Assembly (NCBI GenBank): GCA_024516035.1
Contig: CM044964.1
Location: 1,122,410 to 1,186,409 of the forward strand
DNA: 64,000 bases
Source: Bactericera cockerelli
Taxonomy: Eukaryota; Arthropoda; Insecta; Hemiptera; Triozidae
Reading direction: 5' to 3'
Shown: piece after piece, positions 20,904 to 36,791 of the stretch
Position numbering within the stretch: the first letter of the stretch is position 1
How the letters are laid out: every line of letters starts with the position of its first letter
Made by a program: the position numbers and the translations under genes
The notes under the pieces: model-generated
The model's input: only the letters and a program-made list of their open reading frames with translations
Databases searched by the model: none
What the model was told of the DNA's origin: nothing

Positions 20904-22655
20904 AAAATATTTCTATTTAATCTTAAAATCCATTAACAATATTTCATTAATAATCAACTAGTGTTTTAACCTTGTATTGAAAAAATAGTTATGAACTCGT
21001 TAAAAAACGGACAACTCTATTTCGTGGTTTTGTTTACAATACAATTTTATTTATATTATGTACCTATGTACAAGTACATGGTAGGTAGATGGAAATTCGA
21101 TCTTGGTAAAAAAATTCGATCTTGGTAAAATAAAGAGGGAAATGAAAGTGCCGAGTATTATTGTATGTTCCGAAATTGCCTCTTACTATGGCTCTAAGAA
21201 ATGTTGACCCATATATTTGCCTAACTTCGAGTTACTAAACATGGTGTCAATTCAGCATGATCAGTATGTAGATATAAACAGAAGAAGTGAGAAATAATAC
21301 TAGATAATATATATACATTTAATAATTATAAATTAATAAGCAAGCATATATCCATGGAGTATACCCTGAAAATTTCAGCTCGATTGGACAAAAATGCAAC
21401 TTATCATGTTACAATTGTTACATACATAGGTAGATGGATAATTAGATTGTGACAAATCAATGTTGATCGAGTTAAACCATACTCACTTCGTTCGAAATTA
21501 AACGGTCATAGGAGGTTGACTCAAACTACCAACTACTGTTTTTTTTTCTCACGAGAAAACCGCACATCCAAAGTACAGAGTAAAAAAAATTCTACCTTGC
21601 CGGGATTCGAACCCAGGTTCACCTTGCAAACTTTGTGTTTTACCTACACTAGTTGACGACCACAGAGACTGCTCAATAAATAATATTTTATTATAATTTA
21701 TCATTGTTTTGATCTACATTAATCAATATTTTTCCTCTTACTGGCCAATATTTTATATACTTCTCATAATATAGACCTAGTTTACCTCTTGATGTAGAAA
21801 TCTTTCAATGAAGTTATAGAACGTTATTATTCCCATATTGATAAAATGGTCTGCTGGCAGCTTGGATGAAGCAAAGACTATAGATCCCACCCATATTTTA
21901 AGTTATATGTGAGGCGAAGATTTTTTGTTACTCTCTTAAATATAAACTCAGTTTTTTCTTTTTATGTCTCACACTGTCGCTGATTTTTCTATATTTTTGT
22001 TCACATCGTAGTATAATTCTGCGTAATTAGATCTTTAGAAAGAACCTTCAGTCATCAACTTGGGATAACTAGGCGTGGCTCCAGGGTTCATTATAGATAT
22101 TCCTTTAGAGGGCTTTAAAGACTTTTCTCCTTGTTTCAACCATCTGAAATTAAATGATCTCATTCCCTTTGACTAGACCTTTCTAAAAACACCAGAAATA
22201 CATCTCTAGGATAACAATAGACGGCTCTGGGCTCCAAAATAAGTATTCCTTTCAAAGGCTATAACTCAAGTTTGGTCCAGTGTAATACTTTGGTTATATT
22301 TTTATATTTTTTCCTATGATAAGGCCTTTCGAAAAATACCAGAATCGCAGCTCCAAGATAACCAGGGGCGGCTCTGTGCAACTTTCCGGTTTTATTTTAG
22401 AAGGCCATATCTCCTATCCTATAAAAAATAAATACTTGAAACTATAAAAGGTATGCAGAAATAAAAATTCCCTATCCAAAAACGTAGCTCACGTCTTTCC
22501 ACGACAAGCACACACTGCTGTACCCTTGACAGAAAATTGGTCTGAAGAAAAAAAAAACCTGTATGAATATTTTCATGAAATTCAAGATTTTCGGCGTGGC
22601 CAGAAAACGACTTTACCTGTTCGTAGGAACCTCGCGCTTTCGTGAAACACAATCT
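20904..22655. other. Non-coding, mostly nothing recognised
   Basis: A tRNA-like SINE head (minus strand, CCGGGATTCGAACCCAGG at about 21599) is the only clear feature. 21900-22560 has loose repeats of about 125 bp with CTCCAGGGTTCATT/CTCCAAAATAAGTATTCC. No coding exon seen. Confidence 0.4.
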
Positions 22656-22668
22656 ACTTTCGCGTCTC
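22656..22668. repeat. Left target-site duplication of the I-group LINE
   Basis: ACTTTCGCGTCTC here is repeated exactly at 28583-28595, directly after the element's poly(A). The first A could belong to the tail, so the duplication is 12 or 13 bp. Confidence 0.85.
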
Positions 22669-23043
22669 GCATTCCCGATTCATCTCTCAAAGAAACAAGT
22701 CGTGTTTATTTTGCTCCGTTGTTTTCAAATTTGAAAATTAGTTTAAAATTATTTTTCTCCAAGTTTTTCATACCAATGTGTCCAGTTTTTATTAGACTTT
22801 CACCTAAATGTTCTTGTTATGTGTTATTGTGAACTGATTCCCTATGTTTTGTCGTTTTTTTTACCATGTTTCCAATAAAATTCAGTTCTAACATATTATG
22901 TTTTCTATAGAAACAACCCCCGCCTTCCCGTCCTGTCTATCTACCCGTCACCCGTTCGAGAAATTTGCTGATTTCAGCCACTCACAATAAATATTCCCTG
23001 TGAACTTGAGATAATTTTGTCTTCTCTCTCCAATCTTCCAGCT

Positions 23044-24480
23044 ATGAGTTCCCCACTTTCATTCTCTACCTACCAGACTCCTAGACGTAGCTATTCATCT
23101 GCCTACAAGAGGTCAGCACCGTCTTCTTTCAGCGCGTGTTTTACTTCCCAGACCCAGTCCAAGCCTATTGACGATTCATTGATGCTTCCCCTTGAATGTG
23201 CCATTGTTTTACCCTATGTCGAGTTTATTTCCGTGGACAAATACTTCATGGCTGTGGGAAATCTACTGGGTGGTACACCAGAAGATTTCAAAAAAATTAT
23301 TTATGGTGGTAAGAATGGTGCAAGAGTTGTAATGCATTTATGTTCTCAAAACGTACTCGAGGATTTTACTTCTAAATATGAAACAGTTACGATCGATGAA
23401 AAGGTTCTACCAGTAAAGAAACTAGTTGACCCGGGCCTTATCCTTTTCTTACAGAATGTTGTGCCTCATTTACCTAATAGTCTTCTAGAACTTGAATTAA
23501 AAAAACATATTCCTCTCCAGTCTGAGATTCACCTGACTAACTATGGAATGAGAGATTACCGTTTAAGCCACATTCTCGCTTATAAAAGACAAGTGAAGAT
23601 CAGGTCCGATGACAGGGAAAAAGTACCCGCAGTCATCAATGTAACGTTCATGAATGTGACCTACCCTGTATATTTGTCTTTTGATTCTGTCCCTACCACC
23701 AGGTGCTTTAACTGTGGAAAGGAGGGGCATATCTCCAAAAATTGCACAGAACCTCCCAAAGCTCTCGCACAGGAAAGATTGTTAAAAACCAAGCTGCCAC
23801 CTCCCCCTGAACCTGAGTACAGTGATGAGAATGTAAGAGCTGAAAATATTAACCTTCCTGAGCTTTCTGACCAGTCCATGGAAGAAGAAATGGATTCTGA
23901 TTTTGGCTCTCCCTTAGTTACTCCCTCAATTTCTAAGAAGCCTGAGTCTGGTGAGTACCAAGTTAAAAACTTCTACCCGACATTTAACACCTCCCGATCC
24001 TCATCCCTGCCGTCATTGGTAGCAGATGAGAAGGATTCAACCCCAAAGGATGATAACCACACTGAAGATTTCCCCGCTCTTAAGATCCCTTCCCCAAACC
24101 TAGATACAATAAGGACTCAAAAAAGAACCTTAAATGATAGTGAGTCTCATAACGAGAAAAAAATTAAAATCAACTCGACCAATCCCTTACCCTACGAGGG
24201 ATTCAAATCCCTGGTGTCCAAGATAGTGGACGAGTCTGAGGAAGAGTCGGTGTCAGCAGACGATATATGCGATCTCCTAGCCAAGCTGAAGAACTCTCAA
24301 AAACAGATGGAAATTGTAACAGAATCGAAACTTCCTATCAACATTGTCAAAAACATTCTTCAGTCAATCCACGCCCACCCCGACATCACATCTAACATGA
24401 AGTCAAGAGTTGGCCGCCTCTTGAAAAATGTTTTCGTGGAGACAAAAATGGTGCTTAAAAATGTACCTTCTGAATATTGA
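23044..24480 (+). CDS. LINE ORF1: gag-like nucleic-acid-binding protein
   Basis: The ORF gives 478 aa from the ATG at 23044; an upstream TTG frame extension is unlikely to be used. The N-terminus is Ser/Thr-rich. The middle of the protein, about residues 45-215, resembles the RRM-like fold region of insect LINE ORF1 proteins in layout, though I cannot prove the fold. A CCHC zinc knuckle 'CFNCGKEGHISKNC' sits at about residues 221-234. An acidic, Pro-rich linker and a C-terminal Lys-rich helical region follow. Proteins of this type bind LINE RNA to form the ribonucleoprotein used for reverse transcription. No stop or frameshift is seen. Confidence 0.88.
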   Translation: MSSPLSFSTYQTPRRSYSSAYKRSAPSSFSACFTSQTQSKPIDDSLMLPLECAIVLPYVEFISVDKYFMAVGNLLGGTPEDFKKIIYGGKNGARVVMHLCSQNVLEDFTSKYETVTIDEKVLPVKKLVDPGLILFLQNVVPHLPNSLLELELKKHIPLQSEIHLTNYGMRDYRLSHILAYKRQVKIRSDDREKVPAVINVTFMNVTYPVYLSFDSVPTTRCFNCGKEGHISKNCTEPPKALAQERLLKTKLPPPPEPEYSDENVRAENINLPELSDQSMEEEMDSDFGSPLVTPSISKKPESGEYQVKNFYPTFNTSRSSSLPSLVADEKDSTPKDDNHTEDFPALKIPSPNLDTIRTQKRTLNDSESHNEKKIKINSTNPLPYEGFKSLVSKIVDESEEESVSADDICDLLAKLKNSQKQMEIVTESKLPINIVKNILQSIHAHPDITSNMKSRVGRLLKNVFVETKMVLKNVPSEY

Positions 24481-24721
24481 ACACCATAATAGAAATATTA
24501 TTCTACTTAGATATTTATCAATGTACTAAATTTTCTACTATGTTCCCTTAATGTCCTAACCTACCCCTTATGACTTTCTAATCATTGTTACTGTTGTTTC
24601 TCTTTTTCTTTTCTTTTTTACTTGTACTTATCCTTATATTATTTTTTTGTAATTTTTCAGGTCTCCTTGAAACTTATCTTTTTCCTAATATGTCTAATGT
24701 TTTTTTTTATAAGATTGCTTT

Positions 24722-24752
<31 letters not shown>

Positions 24753-24798
24753 TTTTTTTTTTCTCTTTCATATATAATATAATTTTTTGGTAATTTAC
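24481..24798 (+). other. LINE spacer between ORF1 and ORF2
   Basis: 318 bp of T-rich, non-coding sequence including a (TTTA)n run at about 24718-24755 and T-runs. It is longer than the small overlaps common between LINE ORFs, which leaves open how ORF2 is translated. Confidence 0.6.
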
Positions 24799-27700
24799 AT
24801 GAACAACTTCTCACTTTTACAATGGAATGTGAATGGTTATTTTAGTCGTCTTCCCTACATACAGAAGATCCTTACTGAACATTGTCCTCTTGTGGCATGC
24901 CTGCAGGAAACTAATTTTAAAGCATCCAGTCATCCCTCACTTCAAAACTACAATTTTTTTCGCAAAGATCGTGATGCTTCTCTTTGTGATTCTGCCAGTG
25001 GAGGTGTTGCGATTCTGGTTCATAAGTCTATCAGAGCTAAATCCATTGCTATCAATTCAGACCTAGAAGCTATTATAGTAGAAATAAATTTGAAAAATAA
25101 AATTCAAATATGTAATGTATATATACCGTCAGACAAAAGGTTTTGCTCCTCAGATTTAGAAGCTCTAACAAACCAACTTTGCCCTCCTTTTATTATCACT
25201 GGAGATTTTAATAGTCACAATTTAATTTGGGGCTCTGAATCTACAAATAGTAGAGGCAGAGAAGTGGAAAAATGGTTCCTAGATAAAAATATATATCTCC
25301 TCAATGACGGAAGAAATACTTACCTCAGCATGTCTTATAATACCACTTCTGCCATTGATTTATCTTTATGTTCTGCCGATATCTGTCTTCTACTCTCTTG
25401 GAATGTTGATAAGTACTTGCACGACTCTGATCATTATCCAGTATGGATCAAGTCATTGGAAAGAGAAGAAGAAAACGTCTATGAAGATTTTTCCAAGTGG
25501 CATTACGATAGAGCCGATTGGAATGGTTTTTTTCTGGAACTTGATTCTAAACACCAGAAAATGACATTGGACCCAAACACTAATATTGCCATTGAAAATC
25601 TTACTAATGATATTATTACTGCCTGTGAAAATAACATTCCACGTTCTAACCCTAAAAACAAGAAACCCCGTGTTCCTTGGTGGAACGAGGATTGTTATAG
25701 AACGATTAAAGAAAAAAATAAATGTTTCAGGAAATACAAAAGAACCCAGACCCTGGATGATTTTATTTTGTTTAAAAAGGCACGAGCTGTAAGCAGAAAA
25801 ACTGTATGGAGAGCAAAGAAAGAGTCCTGGGGGAAGTTCATCAGCTCTGTAGATTTCAACATGTCCAGCAAAGAAGCTTGGAATTCAGTTAAAAAAATTA
25901 TTGGTAAAAAATCCGATCAAATTAGTATACCGTCTTTAACGGTCGGGTCTGACGTCATCACAGATAAGAAGCAAATAGCTAATATCTTGGTGGAAAAATT
26001 TCACAGTAATTCCGATCTCTCTCACCATGGTGATATTTTCCTCTCAAAAAAAGAAGAATTAGAGCGACATCCTCTAATTTTTTCCAATGATAATTCAGAT
26101 CCGTACAACTCTCCTATCACTACGAGAGAGATTGAACGTGTTCTAAAAAAACGTAAAAGTTCATGTCCTGGTCAGGACCAAATATCTTATGTTGTGCTTC
26201 AAAAACTCCCGAAATCTTCTTTACGACTGTTAAATAAAATTTATAATCGAATCTGGTATACAGGATTGATCCCTCCTAAATGGAAAGAATTTGTCCTATC
26301 TCCCATCCCCAAGCCAAATAAAAACCTCGAGTATCCTGAAAGTTACCGACCTATCACCTTAGCTTCCTGTATGTTTAAAATTTTAGAGAAAATTGTTAAT
26401 GACCGTTTGTACTTCACTCTGGACAGCAAAAATTTCTTTAACAAAGTACAATGCGGTTTTCGTAAGCATCACAGCACGACTGATGCTCTGGTCCACCTGG
26501 AATCTCATGTGCGTGACGCTTTTGCTAATCGTGAACACTGCGTTGCTGTCAGTCTGGATATCTTACGCGCTTACGAAACAACGTGGATATATAGAATTCT
26601 GAAAATACTTCAAGATCAAGACCTAAAAGGAAACCTCATGCTGTTTATTGAGAATCTTCACCAAAACAGAACTTTTCGTGTCCGGGTCGGCTCTGACTAC
26701 TCAGTAGCTAAACATCAGGATAACGGTATTAGCCAAGGCCTCTCAATAAGTTGCACCCTGTTCCTCATTGCAATCAATGACATTGTCTCTAATATTCACC
26801 CCAAAGTTCAAGCTTGTATATTCGCTGATGACTGTACTCTATTTATGCGGTCTAGGTATATGAGTGAAATAGAATCCTGCATTCAATTTTCTCTCGATAG
26901 CCTAAGTCAATGGACAAACACCTCAGGTTTTGCTTTTTCTCCCCAGAAGTGTCAAGCTATTCACTTTTGTAAAAAACGAAAGGCCCATGATCATCCTAAT
27001 ATCTCAATCTCAGATCACCCCCTGGTTTTCGTTGATTCCATAAAACTGCTGGGTCTCGTATTTGACAAAAAAGTAAACTTCAAAAAACATTTATTAGACC
27101 TCAAGGCTACCTGTCTTAAACGATTAAACCTCATGAAACTTTTCTCAAACTTAAAATGGGGCGCTGACTATAAATCACTCCTTCATCTATACCGTGGCTA
27201 TATAAGATCTAAATTAGATTATGGATCCATAGTATATAGCTCGGCGTCTGATTCAACTCTGAAAATGTTAGACACAATTCACCATCAAGGTGTCCGCTTG
27301 GCTCTGGGCGCATTCAAAAGTTCGCCCATAAAAAGTATTTTATCTGAGGCTGGCGAACCTCCTTTGTCCTTCCGACGTGACATCTTGTGCAGCAACTACC
27401 TCTTCAATACCCTCAGAGATGCGAGACACCTACATTTTTCATCTCTAAAGGAAAAATCTCACGAGAACTACCCCCCGAAAACCAAATGGAATACCCACTT
27501 AGAATCCGAGGGAAAAATCTTTTAAGAAAAAAACGGAATTAATATTGAAAACTTGGACATTACCCCCTCTCCCCCCATATCTCCACCCTGGACAATGTTT
27601 ATCCCTACTGTTCACTATGATCTACGAAAACTAGACAAAAATATTGCTTTCCCTCAAGAAGTATTACACGCTTACTACTCAGTCATAGATAAATTATCTG

Positions 27701-28497
27701 ATTATCATTTATTGTTTACCGATGCTTCAAAAAATGAAAATCATGTGTCAGCCGCTTTTTGTAATGAAAACTCCAAATTTAGCATGAAACTAAACCCCCT
27801 ATGTTGTATTAGCAATGCCGAACTTACAGCTATACTATATGCAATACACTTTATTATATCTTCATGTTCTCAAACAACAATTGAAAAATTCCTAATCTGT
27901 TCCGACTCATTGAGTGCCCTTCAGTCGTTGCAAAATTTTCCCTCCTCTAACTCCATAGCACAGGAAATTATATCTCTCCTTCAGAATAATAAACATAAAC
28001 TCCATCTAGAATTCTTATGGATCCCCTCTCACATGGGTATACCTGGCAACGAAGAAGCAGACCAACTCGCAAAAGAAGCATTGAATAGTAACATCCCGTT
28101 GATAAATAGAACACCGATCCAAGATTACAAGAATGTTGTGAAGAAAAAAATTGTTACCAAATGGCATGACGAATGGACACACTTAACGGAAAACAAATTA
28201 CGAGAAATAAAGCCTGAGAACAAACCTTGGCACCCCCCCTTCAACATGACAAGGAAGGAGCAGGTCTCTCTCACACGTCTCCGCATTGGACACACTAACC
28301 TCACCCATTGCTATCTAATGAAAAAGGACCCTCCCCCTTTCTGCGAAGTTTGTTCGTGTAGATTAACAATAAAACACATCCTAAGAGATTGTATTAAGTA
28401 CCAGACGTTAAGAGACCCAAACGATCTATTATCTTGCTTAACTAAAAATGAAAGAGCAATCTTAACTTTTCTGACCAAAACTGGATTGATTATGTAA
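24799..28497 (+). pseudogene. LINE ORF2: endonuclease, reverse transcriptase and RNase H, split by one stop
   Basis: From ATG 24799 the frame encodes an APE-type endonuclease ('LLQWNVNGY', 'CLQETNF', 'ITGDFNSHN', 'DSDHYPV'), a reverse transcriptase ('SYRPITLASCMFKILEKIV', 'VSLDILRAYETTW', 'GISQGLSIS', 'IFADDCTLF') and then, after a TAA at 27523-27525, an RNase H domain in the same frame ('LFTDAS', 'NAELTAI', 'ICSDSLSA', 'IPSHMGIPGNEEADQLA'), so the D, E, D, D catalytic set is present. Without the stop it would be about 1230 aa. A C-terminal Cys/His cluster ('CEVCSCRLTIKHILRDC') is present. The stop is either inactivating or a readthrough site; the simplest view is a point mutation in a young copy. 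Confidence 0.9.
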
Positions 28498-28582
28498 TTT
28501 TTTTTTTTTTTTTTTTTACTTTTTTTAGTGTATATAACATCAAAATTGAATGTTAGCACACTATAATAAATTTCAAAAAAAA

Positions 28583-28595
28583 ACTTTCGCGTCTC
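28583..28595. repeat. Right target-site duplication of the I-group LINE
   Basis: Exact copy of 22656-22668, directly following the poly(A) at 28575-28583. Confidence 0.85.
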
Positions 28596-29359
28596 ATTAC
28601 GAATTTGAAATAAAAATTGATAAAAGTTAGCGGGAAGTGGGCGAAAACAATAAAACAAAATACATATAAACTCTGTTTCGTGTTAATATAGGCCGGTGGG
28701 CTGGCGCTACTTGACGAGCGCTCGCCTCCCGGCGAGCTTGATATTTATAACAGACCGACGGACCGACCGACGGACACAAAACCAAAGTTGCTCAGGAGGT
28801 TATGAACCGTCCAGAAATATGAAGAAAAAAAAAATTGAAATCGGAGCAAAAATATATTATTTTTTTTACAAAAACGAAATACTTCCGATTTCTAATATTA
28901 GAATTTTTTTGGAAGTAATTAGTAAAGCTAGTTTGAGTAGCAGTCATATCACATCGTGATTAATTCAAATATGATAATTTATTTTACTTCCGAGAAATTT
29001 CTAATATTAGAAATCGTAAGTATTGTGTTCGTTTTTGAAAAAAAAAAAAAATAATAATATAATAAAAAAAATAATACAGGCAAATTTAAAGGAAGTTATG
29101 AAGCCAAAGGACGGAAATTAAATAAGAATAGTGAAGCCTATTTTTCTCCCAGCTTGGTTACCCCTAGTTTTCAAGGAGGCTTTTGAGAGTAATGGGAGGA
29201 AATAAAATAAAAAAAGTGAAGCTTAGTCATCCTCACTATGGAAACCCCTTGTTCTACAAGGAGGTGGATCCGGTACGAGAGAACAGATTAATCAAAAAGT
29301 GAGACCAAATAAACCAAATTTCAAGGAGGTTTGTAAGACTTTCGAAAGGAGAAGTGAAG

Positions 29360-29665
29360 CAGATAATCGGGGTAAAAAAAGCTGGCGGCAGACAGTCGTA
29401 TCCAATATTGGAGAAACCAAGGTCTGTCTTATACTTGCCTGTAATCCATTAATAAATATTTGTATAATCATTTTTGTAATTTTTACAAAGTCACGAGCGC
29501 CCTAAAACTTTCTTGATTCTAGGTCTGTTGTAAATTATACTGACCATATCAATAGACAAAATAAGCTGGCGGCAGACAGTCATATCCACAATATTGGAGG
29601 AACCACGGTCTGTCGTATACTTGCCTGCAATCCATGAATAACTATTTGTATAATCATTTTTGTAA
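29360..29665 (+). repeat. Direct duplication of about 95 bp
   Basis: AGCTGGCGGCAGACAGTCGT, AATATTGGAGAAACCAAGGT, and TTTGTATAATCATTTTTGTA occur twice, about 180 bp apart, with small changes. Confidence 0.75.
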
Positions 29666-29899
29666 TGCTAGCCGTTAGGTTTAACATTCCAGATATTTTC
29701 TTTTATGGCGATCCGAATTTTAATGAAACTCAAAATTCGATTTTTACGAATTGAAATTTTTACAAAAAAATGCGCGATCTCCAAAAAGTGTAATACCACA
29801 ACATTTCACGATATTGCATCGGTGAAAGTTTATTTGAGGGATAATTTGAAGAAGGAGGGACGTATGTACCTAAATTAAGGCCAATTTTCTTTTGGATTA

Positions 29900-30475
29900 A
29901 ACATTTTTTCCAGGACGATATATCCAAATATTTCCATTTTATTCCAAGGTCCACTTCACCACATTCGTAAAAGAAAAATGCGTTTCGGCACTTAGATAAA
30001 CAATGTACCTAACCTTAAAAAAACTGGAAGCAAGAATTTTCTATTTCCATTTTGAGTCGTATTTTTCTTTCTAACCAAAGTTAACCGAACGGGAATAAAA
30101 TGAACCAAACTGGAAGCAAGTCATTTTTCTTTTGGAAGAGGAAAATTTTCCTCTTCCAAAGTTAACCAAAATGGAAGTAGCAAATTCTTGCTACTTCCAT
30201 TTTGTTCTTTTATCGGTTAAGTCAATTGTTTATCTTTAGAAGTAGCGAAACGCATTTTTCTTTCACGAATGACCTTGGAATAAAATGGAAATATTTGGAA
30301 AAACCTAACCTGGAAAAAAAATTTGGTTAGAAAGAAAAATACGACTTTGGTTGGTTAACTTTGGAAGAGGAATTTTTTCCTCTTCCACAAGGAAAAATGA
30401 CTTGCTTCCAGTTAGGTTCATTTTATTCCCGTTTGGTTAACTTCGGTTAGAAAGAAAAATACGGCTTTATTGAGA
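29900..30475. repeat. Long inverted repeat element (GAAAAATGCGTTTCGG)
   Basis: Arms around AAAGAAAAATGCGTTTCGG (about 29969) and its complement CGAAACGCATTTTTCTTTC (about 30245), with repeated AACCAAACTGGAAGCAAG and TTTTCCTCTTCC blocks. A single-arm copy lies at about 9535-9740. Confidence 0.65.
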
Positions 30476-30852
30476 ATTAAGAATAAATATTATTCCTGGG
30501 ATTTTTTCAAAAAAACGCTTGCATACGAGTCTGCAACCATTGGGACATTTTCATCTTTACTATTCAAGGTCCAAAACCCAACTGACCAAATTTCGTATTG
30601 TGCGCATGACACATACCTTCTCTCTTCTCTCCCTTTACAATTCAATATTTCGTTACATAATTTCGTTACATAATTTCGTCACATAATTTTGGTTATGTGC
30701 CAGAGCAAAGACATGAAAATGTCAAAATAATGTTTATAGACTTTATAGTTGTTTGTTGAACCCTGTTGAATAATCGAATTCGTTGCTACAATTCGTTGTT
30801 CGTTTCTATGCAGTAAATTTCGAAATTTTGATCTACCGAAGGCACGTTTTTC

Positions 30853-30902
30853 TTTCAGTATTCACATTAAATTGCTGAAAATAAGCTTTCAAAATTACCA
30901 AC
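30853..30902 (+). other. Naca: Probable 5' untranslated exon of NACA
   Basis: A consensus donor (ACCAAC|GTAAGTATTT) follows a short stretch that begins near a pyrimidine tract (TTTTTCTTTC), like a 5' terminal oligopyrimidine start. It would splice to the acceptor at 32585. The start is a guess; no cDNA was available. Confidence 0.4.
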
Positions 30903-32588
30903 GTAAGTATTTCCCTCTGTATCCATCGCATCTATTTACATTTTTATACCTACAAGTCTAGAAAATTACAAATGCACGAGAAACTAACATTAAGTTTCAT
31001 CAATGTTCAAGGCTACCACGACACCTTATCCCGGTTCTGTGTAACAAAGATCAACTTAATCTATGTAACAAATTAATCTCTCAGCAACCTCTTTTAACTG
31101 ATATAATTATAATTGCCTATCTAGTTTGTACAATCGTCTTTAGGATGCAAATTCAGATTTATAATGCTGAGTGAATCCTCAGGCTAGCTGAAGGGCTTGC
31201 AATGAACTGCCACTAACTTAGCATTCAACTGCAAGTTACTTGAAAATGCTAAAAGGATAATAAATTACAAAAGTCAAGGTCCTCAGGACTCTTTGAAATA
31301 GTATAGAATATTTGACCTTTTTCCTTGGTTTATCTTAAAGAAAAGACAAATTGTTGTTTTTCTTCTGTTTAAAATTTGAGGTTAATCATTACAGTGGAAT
31401 TTCATTGTGTTAAGAAAAGTAATGTGACAAACATGTTTACAAGTTACTTGTATCCAATTGGTTGGAAAAGTAACCCTTTTTGTATTGTAATAACTAAAGT
31501 TGAATTTTATTACAAAATTTTATCTAGAACAGCAAGAACATATTTACATGGTTGGGGCATTTGATTGGTTGAAGATAAAGAAAATATAACAAGGTCATTT
31601 CAGAGATCAACTGATGAAAATTCTGTAATCATTTGTATTTGTGTAGGTCTTCTCTGATTGGTTCTTACCTCATCTCATTTCAAAAATAATTTTAAAATGT
31701 AGATTCAAAATGTGGCTCTCATTCCATTATCATTAAGGAAACAGAATGAGAACCAATCGAAAGCTAGAACCATCCATTTCTCCAAAAAGAACCAAGTCAA
31801 GGACTTGGTTAATTTTGGAGAAACACACGTTCCTCTGTTTGGTTACATTTTGAGAGAAACATTACCTACATTTTTATTAAGACTAATCCGTTTTAAAATG
31901 TATATTAAAATTTTATTAAAGTTTTTGTTGTTTGTGTACAATTCTTACATTTGCATATACTAAGATGACTGTTAAAGCTAGTTTCTTTTTAAATTGAACA
32001 AAAAGCCTGAATGAGACCAAACAGTCACTTCTGGTCAACCAAAATTTGAAGAATAAAAAAATGTATTTTTTTTTAATTTTTGGAACTCTGGTTTGTTTAC
32101 ATAAAAGGTATCAGTGTTTGTTTAAATTTTGCCTTTGAAATTATCCATTTCTTCTTCTACTTCTTACCAAACCAAAAGCCATGACCAATTGAACAAGCTG
32201 GTCCACTCTGGTCAGGATTTTTAGGTCCAGTCAAGTAAAAAAAGTGAATTTCTGTGACCAGGTCAGCTTTGGTTTGCTTCTTTAAAAAAACTGCATGCTA
32301 TGGTTTGCATATGAAAATATGACTTAGCTTAGTGTTATTGAGCTTAACATTACAGGTACACAAGTGTATACCATTTACTGAACAACAATTTTAAGCATTT
32401 TATGTGTGTATATAACATTATTTTATTTATTTATGTTTCAGTGCTTGTTAATTCTTATATGTTTAAAAAAATGATAAAAAAGTATTGATAAAAAATTATG
32501 ATACAATTAATTAATAGGTACCTACCAAGGTTTGACAATTATTTATCCACTTGTATAACACATTTTTCTATCATAATTTCTCCAGATA

Positions 32589-35958
<3,370 letters not shown>

Positions 35959-36490
35959 GATTTATATTAAAAGTTTGTAAAAAAAAGTTTGGAAAGTAAA
36001 TGCAAGAACTTGCTAATTGATCATGAACACAGGGCAGATCCTTTCCCAATGGAACAGTTTTTATTTGAAATAAGAAAAGTGAAATTGGAGAGACTCTTTG
36101 GAGTATAAACTATGAAAGTCTTTACTTTTGCAATAAGTAAAGAAGTCAGAATAAGAAATATTAATTACATATTTGTATCTCGGTCTTCTCTGAATATTGT
36201 TCATTTTCTTTTTACATATTTAAAAATCATTACTGTCCTCATTAAGAGTTAACACCAAGCGTATATTTTTTTAAGATGCATTGAGTCATATATTTGCTGA
36301 GGTAGTTTCTAAACGACTACCTTGTTTGAAAGATGCCTACCTTGTTTGTGTTCAACTTACTTCATGCATTTGGTGTGTTCTTCTTTGACTTTCTTTCATT
36401 GTTATTAGGATTGTATTGATGGTAAAAAGAAACCTCTGTATTTTCTTTGTCACTATATAGACATCAATAAATAAATATGACTTCTTTCCA
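35959..36490 (+). other. Naca: NACA 3' UTR with polyadenylation signal
   Basis: No coding sequence. Overlapping AATAAA signals occur at about 36466-36475, which suggests cleavage near 36490 and a 3' UTR of about 0.5 kb. The end point is inferred. Confidence 0.6.
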
Positions 36491-36791
36491 AACACTCTTG
36501 ATTTTAATCTATTTTAGAATAGCAAATCGCCAGTAATTGATATGTGATAGTGTAGTGAAGTGCTTTATTTAGACTGTTAACTTGAGACAGGGAGTCCCAT
36601 TACACTAACAGTTTGTGATAAGTCTGTTTCTTTGCTTCAAGCTAAAGGACAGACCTGATACATAATTCAAACAAATGTTGATGGTTGCAAGAGGGATTTA
36701 GTAATTGCTATGTGGTCCAGCTGTGGGCCAGAATGCCATTATCACGAAGTCTTTACTTCACTAGACATTGCTCAACTTTTGTTTTTTTTTT

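Larger units (their letters stand above)
22669..28582 (+). mobile_element. Full-length I-group non-LTR retrotransposon
   Basis: The element is about 5.9 kb: a 375-bp 5' UTR, ORF1 (gag-like with one zinc knuckle), a T-rich spacer, ORF2 (endonuclease, reverse transcriptase, RNase H), and a 3' end with AATAAA followed four bases later by nine A. It is bounded by a 12-13 bp target-site duplication. An RNase H domain after RT places it among I-like clades (I, Nimb, Outcast, Loa, Ingi and relatives) rather than Jockey or CR1; the exact clade needs a tree. The intact target duplication and open ORF1 indicate a young insertion. One in-frame stop separates RT from RNase H. Confidence 0.9.
28596..30852. 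other. Repeat-rich DNA between the LINE and NACA
   Basis: Contains family B pieces (28745-29035), a duplicated segment (29380-29470 and 29560-29660, GCTGGCGGCAGACAGTC...GGTCTGTC) and an inverted-repeat element (29900-30475). No gene seen. Confidence 0.5.
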
